Below are positions 13,901-26,400 of a stretch of 64,000 nucleotides of DNA, piece after piece; positions within the stretch are counted from its first letter, which is position 1; each line of letters begins with the position of its first letter. The position numbers and the translations under genes are program-made. The stretch is taken from positions 2,326,001-2,390,000 of the forward strand of contig CM028920.1 in the NCBI GenBank assembly GCA_016801845.1. The letters run 5' to 3'. The DNA comes from Polydactylus sextarius. Its lineage: Eukaryota > Chordata > Actinopteri > Polynemidae. Below the pieces are notes generated by a model. The model saw nothing but the letters and a program-made list of their open reading frames with translations. It searched no databases and was not told the DNA's origin.

Positions 13901-16900
13901 TGGAAAGGTTTTATTTTTGAAATAGAGGTAGAACAGTGTGTTTTTGTTATTATTATTGTTTATAATAACCTGTTTTATTATATTTTCAAATACAGATGAT
14001 GTTTCATCTTCAGTTTCTCTGCTGTAGTTTCGACGCATCTCAAAAACCTATAGACTGGTGATAGAAGCATCTGCTCTTTATCTGTAACTATTGGAACTAT
14101 TAACCAAACTCCTACTGTCTCTTAAGGGCGATCGAGAAACATTTGAGAACTACTACAGGAAACAAAGGAAAAAACAAGCCAGGCTGGTGCTGCAGCCGCA
14201 GTCAAACATGGTGAGAAACTGATCATCAACCACATGGTGCACATTCATGAATCTCATTAGATTTGTAGTCTAATACTACTACTGCTACCACAATTACCAC
14301 TATTACTACTATTTATACTAATGATAATAAATGATGACGTGTGTCTGTGTGTTTCCAGCATGAGACAGTAGAAGGCTACAGAAGATACTTCAATCAGATT
14401 GTAGGGTAAGATGTTTCAAAATTGTACTTTCAACATTACAACATGTTTGTATTGTTATCCTTTGTTTTCATGGGGAAATACTGTAAATAATAGTACAGGG
14501 ATATGTGTGTGTGTGTGTGTGTGTGTCTCATCAGGTTCTTTGTTGTGGAGGACCACATCCTCCATGCCACACGGGGGCTGGTGACCAGAGCGTTCACTGA
14601 TGAACTGTGGAACATGGCCCTGTCCAAGATCATCGCTGTGCTTCGCACACACTCTGTAGGCTTGCACACACACACACATGCATACACGCACACACACGCA
14701 CACACACGCACCCACACGTGCACGCACACACAGCCGGCAGGGAGCTGACTTTGAATGAGAAGGAGACTGTTGAGAGTTAATAGAGATAATAGAGCCTGCT
14801 GTGGATCTATTTATCCTGGAAGAACCTTCATTCACTGACAGATACACACACACATAAACCACACTGTGGAGGTCAGGGCACCCACACACACTCTAATGAT
14901 GTCACACTCAAGAGAAGAGGTCAAAACACACATACGCATGCAGCCAAAAAGGAGGTCATTGGGGCCTTAATGAGAGACAGATTGCAACAATAACAGCAGA
15001 TTAAGAAGGCATATTCCTGACCACTGGGTTCCAGTCAGTTGTAAATGACCCGGAGGATTATGCTAACAGGCCAGAGAATGGGCCGCACAGCGTGGGATGA
15101 GAAGACTAACAAAGGCCCTGTGCCCCCCCCCTGGCCTGCAGCCCCTCTGCTGGGCCACAGTGCAGGCAACTCAACTCTGCCAGGTCCCTGCACTCAGCCA
15201 CCACAGGGTCAGCCCACAGACACTCTATCACACTGACTTGTCCATGGGCCAGCCCACAAATAATATAGAAAAATAAAACTGTCACTACACAGTCGTTACT
15301 GTTCACCATCACTAGTAATAAGACTGACACATCCTGTCATATCCACATATAGACATATAGTATGGATCAGAGTGAGGAAGCTGTAGGCGCCATGTAAACC
15401 TGGCATTAACCATCGCAAGTGGCTACAGGTGTGATGATACAATCAGACCATGTTCCGGTCGACCACACCGAAGGACTATGTACACAGCTGACGTCCTCTA
15501 CCACAGTCGAACGTGTCCGAGATCCCTGACTACTAAAGTGATGGGATGCTGCTGTGACGTGCTGCTCTTCACTCGAGTCTCCAGCTGATTGTTGGTTTCT
15601 GTATGTGTGTGTCTGAGTAAACAGAGAGGCAGGCGACTGCTGTTTTACATCAAATCTCAGGTTGTGTTCATTTACTCTGTTGATTTACACACTCCTGCGT
15701 TGGCAGGATCCTTGTGTCAGTGTGAGGGACTCAGCTATTCTGCTTTTAGGGTCATAAATCACTCTGCTGCAGAAACATAGAGGGACTTTGTTGGTGTTAA
15801 GTGACCCTTGGTTAAGCCCCTCCCCCATTAGTTACTGTTGTCATGCTTGTCAGGCCTCCTCCTCCGGTGTCTTTTACAGGGATGGCACAACTGGCACATT
15901 TTGTTCTTGAAATCATTGTAATTTTAGTGATTTTCATCACATCATAGCTGTGTCTGAAGTTGGTCACTGTTCTCTACATAACAACTAATGATGTCTCTTT
16001 ATTTTTCTATCTAATGTTTGAAGTTGCTAAAGCAACAGTTTACCACTGACCTGAACACAACCAATAGGAAATATTTCACTTTACTTCACAGTGAGCAGTG
16101 ATTTTAAATAAACATCACTTTGTTTCATCACTCACAGCTGTACTGTTGACATCACATGTAATTCAGTGCAGTCTTGTTTTATTAAGTAATGAATTCACAC
16201 ACAACCTCCAGCTCTGAGTGGTAGAGGACATTTTTTTAAAATCCTTTGTGGATGAAATAATGTTTTCTTCATAAATGATGACCATGTTAATGTTGCTGTT
16301 TTCTTAGATTGTTTGTTGTTTTTATTTCCAGTCTTACTGTGATGACCCAGACCTGGTCCTGGAGCTGAAGAACCTCATTGTGATCTTCGCTGACACACTG
16401 CAGGTCTAGAGCTGGACTTCATTTGTATGATTTGTGACCCTCATGTGTGTTGAACAGCTGATGTTAACATCTTGTTTTCTGTGGTGTTTGTGTATGTATG
16501 TATAGGATTATGGTTTCCCAGTGAACCGGCTGTTTGACCTGCTGTTTGAGGTCAGAGACCAGTACAATGAGACGTTGCTGAAGAAGTGGGCTCTGGTTTT
16601 CAGGTGCATTTACTAATGTGTGACTGTCACTGAGTGTTGTATCTGTTATCATTTCATATGTGATATATTTACATGACGCTTTCGAACCCTTTTTTCATAC
16701 TTAAGCTTAACATCATATTATTAATACCAGATCTTGAAGTCTCCATTTCCCCCCTTTATTTAAAAGATTGTAAATAAATTATTTAATGTGTAGTTTTTAT
16801 TGTTGTGTCAGTGTTCACAAGAGGGCACGTTGTTTGTGGTGTTTGCAAGAAAACTGCTACAAGAACTAGGCTTTGGCTAGGCACCAAAGATGCAGGTGAA

Positions 16901-17412
16901 CACAGACCAACATGTTGTATTCTTTCCCACAGGGAGATCTTTGAGTTGGATAACTACAGTCCAATCCCAGTGGAGACAGAGGAAGAGTTCAAACAGGTTG
17001 TCAGCCGATTTCCCTTCCATGACGCTGAGATAGAGAAGGTAACGAATTCAAGTACCACAGACTCACAAACCTACACAACACAAGTTTGCACACACATACA
17101 TAAAAGAGGGAGAGAGAGAATCCTTTAGTGTCTCTTTTACTTAACAAAGTATCTTTCTATCGCTTAACTTCCACATTTATATTCTATAACTGTGAAACAG
17201 CTTTTTAAAGTCCTACAATCCTTTCCGTATTGGAAATCTGATGTTACATTTTAACAGAACAGAACAAAACAGAACAACATTTAAACAGTCAGAGTGTTTT
17301 ATTGTCATTGAACAAGTTTATGAGAATATGAAATATGAAATATACTTTTTAACAAAGTAGTAAGACAAGCTGCATGTATGGTATTTAATACTGTTATTTC
17401 CTGGTTTGTAAC

Positions 17413-17460
<48 letters not shown>

Positions 17461-20400
17461 CAGCAGGACTTTCCAAAGAAGCTGCCAATGTCCCAGTCTG
17501 TCCCTCAGATCTACACACAGGTCAAAGAGTTCATTTACGCCAGCCTCAAGTTCTCAGAGTCACTACACCGCAGGTAGATAAATACATAGTTACTGTATCA
17601 CTACAACCTTTATATGCTTCCAATGTCTGTTATTTTTCTGCAACTCTAGAATATGTGCACTTTGATGGGCTTTTTGTCTGTGTACCCAGTTCAACAGAGA
17701 TTGATGACATGCTGCGAAAATCCACCAACCTGCTGCTGACGAGAACACTCAGCAGCTGTCTGCAAAACCTCATCAAGAAACCTCACATAGGACTGACTGA
17801 GGTAGGAACAAAACGGCTGTTACTAATCACAAGCACACAGATTCTGTCATTTAGTCTAAAACTGGAATTATCTCTCTCTCTAGCTGGTGCAGATCATCAT
17901 TAACACCACCCACCTGGAGCAGGCCTGCAGGTATCTGGAAGAGTTTATAACCAACATCACCAATGTCTCACCTGAAACAGTGCACACCACCAGACTCTAC
18001 GGCTTGTCTACGTTCAAGGTAAAACAGGAGTGTAATGAGGATTCTTCTTTGTCCTGGTTTTTTTTGATCCCACTGAGAACAGTGATCTTTATCAGATCTG
18101 AAACCAAATCAAAACATCATCAGAAGGGCTAATAAATATTTTCCAGGATGCTCGACATGCTGCAGAGGGAGAGATTTACACCAAACTCAACCAGAAGATT
18201 GATGAGTTCATCCAGCTGGCGGACTATGAGTGGGGCATGGCCGAGTCAGACGGCCGTGCCTCTGGGTACCTCATGGACCTGATCAACTTCTTACGCTCCA
18301 CTTTCCAGGTCTTCACACATCTCCCGGTGAGTCTAATGCCCCTGATAAGCTCCACACATTACACTCGCCACCTCTCTCTAGGACATACTGTTGGACATTG
18401 TGTTGTTTTTGTTGTTGTTCATTTAAGTGTTTGGTTCTGAAGTTTTGTTGTGTCCATCACATCCCATATTAAAGTGTGTGTCTGTGAGTGATCTGCTGAA
18501 CATTGTGAATTAGAAGTTGAAGTGAGTGTGGTGGGTTGGTTATCTGTACACACACATTGCAACTGTGCTGTTACTGACTCACTGTTACTGAAACTGCTTT
18601 TGCACACACTGTTGAACGGAGCATATTTGTTGGCAGCAGTGGTTGAAGGACATGGACCATGACTGTGTGTTTGGGTCACCTGCTTGCTCTTCTCTCCTAC
18701 ATCTCTTATCATGTCTTGAGTTAGTTCCAGCTTATTTTTGTTTTGTTTTGTTTTGTAAGACTGTCTCTTCTGTCCCCCCACCCACACCTTCTGTAAAGGA
18801 ACAGCACTGTAACTGATTGGTTTTACTCTTTTGTTATGTTGACTTGTTGAGCATGCAAGATATCGCTAGTTGAATTGACCTCCTCCTGTCCATTTATTGT
18901 TGCCGCATTTCTTTTCCTGTCCTTTCCCTCCTTCCCTCCCCTCCTCCATTTTTGCTTGGTTTGGGGGTGTCTGCTCAGAATAACAACAATGACCATGCTT
19001 CGATGTCGGTGAGTATTCTTGCCTGGCTGTTACAACACTTTGCTGCTGCTCGATGGGCAGAAGGGAGATGAACGCATGCTCATGTTAGACTGTGGAAGTT
19101 CCTCGACTCCAGGCTCGTTGGTTCTTCCGGCATTGAACATTTTGCAGGGCGGCGTTTAGGTTGTTGAGCTGTAGCTCCTCTAATGGCTGCTAGAAAATCA
19201 GAACTAGCATGTTTGTTTTTGTTTTTGACTATTTCATGTTGTTTTCATTAATCCCCTTTTTTAATTCTGACTATTTATAATTCAGCTAATCCGTTTATTT
19301 TCAAATTCAATCATTATTGTCTATTTTCATGTCCAGTTAGATCTTGAAATGCTTTATATCCATATCATGTCCCTGACACACGTGTCCCTCAGTCAGGCAG
19401 CATGTGATAACACTCACAACGTGACAATGTGGTTCACGTTGCAGAAGTTCAAGTGGTAAAGGACAAAACCAAAGTAAAGTCATCTGTTTTGAGTTGTTCT
19501 GAGATGTTGAGGCCTCAGTGGTTGTTTATACAGAGAAACACACAGAGACACGTTGAAGACACGGAACAGGAAAAGATGCAAACGTTCTCATTTCCACTAG
19601 TCTTTATTGCAGTTTGCTGCAAAGCCACCAGGACTATATGCACATTAAGATGTCTAATTATTGTGTTAAAAAAAAAAAAATGGCAGAAGTCATTTCTGTT
19701 CTTTATCCTTAAACCTGGTCTAATCACAGCAGCTTTTGTCCTCAATAAGCCATTTTCAAAAATATACACCTAGATGTGGAATAAAATCAAAAATAGTTTT
19801 CAAAATGAATTTTCAATTGTAGCCCAATTAGTGTGGATGTACTTTAAGTAGGTGTGTGTCCTTGTGTGGACGTGTGCTTTTCTCTATTATCTCTGTGTGA
19901 ACGGCCTCTGCACCGGCAACAACACGCCTCAAACATCTCAAGTCAATAGTTGGAGATGTGGCACATACTCATGTAGAGTGAACTGTCTTCACTGCTGCCA
20001 CGCTGCCGTCTGTCTTCCAGTCACTTGTCAGCATGAATAATATTAACAGGGATGTTGTGGAGCTCGAACAAAAAAAAGCTGAACACTAATGTCAGTCCTT
20101 TGAGGCCCCTCATGATTAATCATCAGTCATTTCTGTTTTATTTTGATTACATGAGTCGGGACTGTCTCCTCAGTGTTGTCTCTTTTTTTTTTTTTTTTTT
20201 TAAAAGTGTGTTTTAAATATATTTCTGCATCACTAAGACTGCTAGTTGCATTGTTCTTGACATTAGGTTCACCACATCATCCCTGTGAGAGTTTCTGCAT
20301 GAGTGTCTGTGAGAATGGATTGTAATGATCTGCTGTGTCTCCACATCTTTATCTGAGGGGGTGTAACACCTCAAGTCATTGACACGCTCACGAATCATAT

Positions 20401-23400
20401 TTGCTTTGAAGTTGTAAACATGATGACCTAGACGTTTGTCTAGCACATGTTTATTTACCTCCGCCAGTCACCTTATGGTTTCACCCCCGTCTGTTTCATG
20501 GTTGGTATTAGTATAACAGGTGGGGCATTGAATTTATATATATATATATATATATATACGTGTATATGACACGTGTGACTTTATTTGACCTTGGCGGAGG
20601 TAGACACTTTACTGTCATTCCAGTCACTGGTTGAACTTATGTTGTGTCTTACTTGCATGTGTTGTGTTCTAATTATTGTTATGTGTTGGGTGTTTTGCTA
20701 AGAATGCATCTTAGTGAATGATTTTCACTATAAATAGACACTATAGATAGATAGAGTAGCAGCTCTTGATTGTTCTTGATCAGGGGTTAGGAGCCTTTCC
20801 ATCTTCTAATATATGTTAAAGTCCTCTTGATGTTCATGTTATTAGTCTAATTTTTTACATCATATTCCACAAGCACTTTCATGTCTTCTTTGAGTCATTA
20901 CATACTCCACTTTCACAGTTTAGAATCATAGTTTAAAAAAAAAAAAAGCTATGTTGTGTTTTTGGCTTTGGGGTAAAATAAAACCAGAATTCGTATTGCT
21001 TTTCTGATTTTCTGTTCTCAGATACATCAACTTGTTCCTACACTGTCATGTGCACAATGAGCGGTTCCTCTGTTTCAGCCATTGTCATTATTGTGATGAT
21101 TTGTATGGACATTGTGCATGATGTCCCCAAGAATCACTGCTTTTAAAGCTTTGTGCACTTTTCTGTCTGCACTGATGTGAACGTCAGAATATGTGGTGCA
21201 GAGCAGGAGGACTGTGCATGCCTCACCAGTCCTGACTGAGGCCGTCTCTCACCGTCATTTGTGGTTCAAACAGATTTGTGGTGGTGGTGAAGTTGCATGT
21301 CACTTTTTTTCTGTGTGTTGAATTTACTTTGTTCCTGCTGTTCAAGAACCAAACTCTCTCTGAAAACATTTCCTGTGCTGTGGACACAGGCTCCCTCATT
21401 TTGGAAAAAAAAAAAAAAAAAAGTACCAAATTTGCTGCCCAGCCTCTCAACATCTCAGTGTCAAACTTTGGAGCAGGTGGACATTTTGTGAAGAATAATG
21501 TGTGTAGGTGCTGTATATATAAAGTACAGGATGTTCTCCAGTGTTGGCAGCTGTCAAATTCTCTGAGCAGAAAGACAGACTGTTTTTAAGGAGGAAAGTT
21601 GTGCAGTACAACGTCAGCACTGACCCCGTAGGTCCCTGACCCTTTATCTAGACAGTATGTGTGAAGTGTGAAGTGCTGACTCATTCACAAGATAACAGCT
21701 AACGCTCAATGATTTTTTTTTTTTTTTTTTTGCCCTTCTTGCTTTTTATCCCCTTTGTCTACTTTTACTCTTGTATCTTCCTTCCACAAACCCATCGTTT
21801 CCCAATGCTTCACACCATCTATTTTATACCTTTTATTTATCCATCCTTCCCAATCATTTTTTGTTGATGTTCACCCCTCTCATCCCCATCCCTGTCATCT
21901 TTAATCTGCCCTACACTGCTCCATCCTTTCCCACTTCCTTGCATCCTCTCTTCGCCTCCCTCCCCCTGTCCCTCTCTCTCTCTGCAGGGTAAAGTGGCTC
22001 AGACAGCTTGTATGTCAGCCTGTAAACATCTGTCCACGTCACTGATGCAAATGCTGCTGGACACAGAACTCAAACAGATCAGCATGGGGGCCATTCAGCA
22101 GTTCAACTTAGATGTCATTCAGTGTGAATGTGAGTATAATTTGTGAGTGAAGTTACTGTATATTTTTATTACAAATTGATTCAATATTGCCTTTTGTCTT
22201 TGGTTTAGTTGTATGTCTGTGACCTTTAAATTAGTATGACAAAGCTGGAAGGGATCAGTGTGGAGTGTTGGTTTGGTTACAGTGTGAAGTTAACAAGTAG
22301 AGAACAGACAGAGGATCCAGTACAGAACCTTGGTGTTTGCCCACTGGCACCAACTTGTACTAGAATAGCTAGTTTTTAGCAGTAGCATTAAAACATTGGA
22401 AGCATCTAAAGTTACAGGTTTTTGTTTTATGATTTAATCACAACGAAAGTGAAATAATGTGACTATGCTTTTCAATAAGGTGTCGGCTGTTATTTATCAG
22501 CATGAAACAGTAAAGCTCCAGTTATCACTGAGCATTTTTCAGATTAAGGTGTTTGAAATGACTGTAATCTGGTGGTGTTTTTGTTTCTCCTCAGTGTTTG
22601 CCAGCTCAGAACCTGTCCCTGGTTTTCAAGGAGATACACTCCAACTGGCCTTCATCGACCTACGACAGGTAACGCGTTTCACTGAGCCTATCTAAAAAGG
22701 AAACATTTAGAGCACACAATAAACACAAGACAGGAGGTCCAAGACCAAACATGGGACCATGGGATATTTCTGTGTTCTATAAGCCGATGGCTGAGTCTCC
22801 AATAACCAATAATTACAGTCAACAACACTTGGCAAACACCTGCTTGCTGCAAGAAATGTATTTTTATAGTTTTTGTCACTTTTTACTTTTCCACTGTCTC
22901 ACATTTCATTTGTCTTATATCCAGCAATATTATGTTTCACTGGCCTTTTCAACTTTCACCTGTGCTATAGTTCACCTGTTCACCCACATATGCCCCCTAC
23001 CCCAACGACACACACACACAAAAGCACATCCCCCTTTCCGTTTTTGTTGTAAACACCAGAGGTATTTAAAGTGGTGCTTCGTCTCATTAACTTGTGTCTG
23101 CGTTGACCTGTTAATCTGAGCCTGAGGTGGAGGCTTGGCTCTGCATCCAGTCCAGGTCACAGCACCGTACTGAGCGAGTTTGTTCAATTTACCGCAGAAG
23201 ACTCAGAACCAACTGAATCAAAGTAAAAAAATCAACCTGCCATAGCATGAGTCTAAGGATTTTCCCACTGTGATATTGTGATATTAGAGGAACAACAGAA
23301 ATATTAAATAGGCTTTTAGCCTTTTAGCCTAAGAAAGTCTGGTAAGACTTAGTGGTCTGTCATTTCTTAATGAATTCATTGGATGTCTAAGTCTAATGTG

Positions 23401-26400
23401 AGACATCTCTTATGTACAAAATCTTAGTTTTAAAAGAATAAAGAGAAATGTAAAAATTCAAAGCAATTTGACACATGAAAAGACAACTTTTCCAACTCAT
23501 GAATCAAGAATGAACATTTGCTGTGTGGGAAGGTAACTAAGGACTATTGTCATATCCATTAATCTGCGGATGACGTTTTCTCTACTCATTTATAAATTGT
23601 CTGTAAAATACTTATAACACAATAAAAAATCATCACAGGTTTAAATGTTTCACATGTTGCTTTGTTCAACACCAAAAGATATATAGTAAATAAGAAAAAC
23701 ATATTAATTATCAACTTAAACAACTGCAACAGTGGAACTTTGTTATCACTACAATCTGCGTTCAGCCGCACGTCTGCTAAAGTGCCCGAATTCTTGGGAA
23801 AACCAGTCAGTGTGCTGAGTGGTGGCTGCAGCCTGGGTCTGATTCTGAGCAGAGCTTAGTTTCCTGTGATGCTACTCATTAGACGAAATGTGTTCACGGT
23901 CCCGTTTACACAGGCTGCTTGGTTGACCTGTTAATCCCAGCCTTAGGTAAAGAGGTTGGGAGGCATCCACAGGATGAGGTTATACAGAGGTCAGCCTTCT
24001 ACTTTCCCTTTATCTTATGGCTGTTGATTTTGTAGCTGTAACTGCTTTTCAGATTCTTATCCTGAGTGACTGAAAGTCAGAAATCCAGGATGATTGATGG
24101 AAAATGATTTTTTTTTTTTTAAGTTGTTAACTAAAAAAAAAAACCAGTCCTGATAATAACATTTCTGCATCTCGCAACATCTACAACATCTTGCTTAATT
24201 TCTTTGTGCTGGAGAACATCAGCTAATGTATAAATGCATCATAAATTATTAAACTTCTGGTGTAGAAATAATAGAATAAGTCCGTGAGTTGAGTGTGATG
24301 GATTCCCATTATAAGTTGGTAGGATGTTGATTAACATTAAGGCTGTTGCTCTTTACAGTTTCATTGGCATGAATTTCGTCAATTTGTCATCAGCATTTCC
24401 AGGAAATTATGCTCAAGCTCATACAAGGCACAATGCAAACCCAATGCAATGACATTGTGAATATGTTAATTAGCACATTGCAGGTTTCCCGAGTTTCATA
24501 CATTGACTTTACCCACGTCAGCCATCCATCACCATCATTATACATGTGGGCTCCTTGCACCTTGTATATAGCCTATAGTTGGGTTGTTTGAATAGACAAA
24601 AGTCAAACACTTGCTTCAGATTGTTTGGTTGATCATAACACAAAACCAACATCAGTTTAAATTTTTAACGTTTTAGGTCTCGTAGGCTCAGGTCGGGTAT
24701 CCACCCTCTAGTTCATACGAGATCCATCATAATAACAGATCGTCTCTTTCTGTTTCTGCAAAGAATGTGCGACTGTCAGTTGATCCTTCTCATGACAGCA
24801 GAACAAACGGGTACAGGAGTAGTTGAGTAAGGGGAGATAGTCCGTTAGTTAATCGACTGCAGACGGCGTCATTCTCTTGGCCAGATCAAAAACAGCTGAA
24901 GGTATATTCCCAGGAAGCCCACCCAGATGTTGTCTTACACTGCACTGAGACCTGCCAGACAATGTAATAAAGTGGAGATGAAGGTTGTGATGTTGGTGGT
25001 TGCTGAGGACTCAACTCTGGAGGATTCCTGCTTTGTATGACTCTTTTCTCCAGACATTCTCTCACTTGCTACATAAGGTCATGTAAATTGTTCTAGAGAG
25101 CCATAGGCTGCAAGCTTAGCATTGACATGCCATGACATGGAGGGAAAGCAGAGAAGCGTTTCTAGAGTTTCAGCACTCCGCCCTGACTGTTGTTTGACAG
25201 TAAGGGTGAAACCAGGGAGTTTCACAACGAGCCATGAAGTAATGTCACATGGGTGATGATTTATCTGACACCACACACGTCTCATTCTCTCCTTCTTTCT
25301 CTCAGGCTCTTTCCGTTAATCATAAACATCCACCTCTGTCTCACCTTGGACATCAACTCTGTGTCTCTGTCACACTTTAAATGTTTACTGGGGGCATGAT
25401 GAATCTTCAGGCAGTCTCTTCTGCAGACTCAGCTTTCCCAGCAGGATCTTCCTAGATTACATTGACTGTTGTTGCTGTTGGGTAACTTTATTAAGAACAC
25501 TACATTAAGAGTCTCCTCTGCAAATGAGGTCTGTTCTGGTCTGCTCTCCACAGACATTGAATTCTCTCTACTCAAGCTGTTGTCTCCGATTCATCACTTC
25601 AAGTCTGCAGACTTTCAGCTGCGCAGTCATTTTGTCGATCTCCTATTCTACCACATAGTAAAGGTGTTCCAGTGGATTCAGCTTTGGAAACTGGGGAGGC
25701 CACTGAAGTTCAATGAACTCATTATCGCATTGATGAGACTAGTTTTTTTTTGTGTCATGGATCATTATCCTGCAGGAAGTAGCAGTTAGAATGTGGTTGA
25801 ACATGGTCAGAATCATCTAACCAGGACTGATTGGTGTTCAAGTTCAAATTCTCACTCTATAATCTGCTGCTTTAGCTCAAGCCCAGATCCATCAGACCAG
25901 GTTTTACAGTCTAGTCTGTGAAATCTCTGTTGTGGTCCATCCACCTCAAGGTTACACGTGTTGTTCACCACAGTTATCTGAGTGACCATAGTCTTTCTCT
26001 TCAGTTCAGTTCAATTTTATTTATATAGCGCCAGATCATGAATTTATCTCGAGGCACTTTACATCGAGAAACCCAACATTTCCACAATGAGCAAGCTCTT
26101 GGCGACAGAGACTACATGTTTACAAGAAGTTGTTAAAGCAGATTTATCATTACCATTACAACAATAATGGTAATAATAATAATAATCATGTCGTCATCAA
26201 TGGAGTTGAATCTGGAATCTGGATCCAACTGCTCTGGAATCAAAGCTACCTGAAAAGGGCTGAAAGGGCTGTGGATAAAAGCAGATGAGTGTTAATAATA
26301 TGTAATATATTGATATATGTTAACTCCAACTAGTCTGACCCTTCTTATTGACACACTGGATGTTCATGTTTCTGAGTCTAAACTCTGAACTCTCAGACTG

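Larger units (their letters stand above)
18327..21987 (+). other. exoc6: exoc6 intron between exons 19 and 20 (3.7 kb)
   Basis: Contains the 30-nt microexon, a poly-T run near 20181-20199, a MITE-like element (20456-20602), poly-A/T runs (20937-20947, 21405-21422, 21713-21731) and a C/T-rich region ahead of exon 20 (21730-21987). No other exon is supported. Confidence 0.7.

Noticed and set aside
14436..14889. Long - strand frames over the exon 12 region of exoc6
   Set aside because: Antisense shadow of a real exon plus CVCVCV from the TG/CA repeats.
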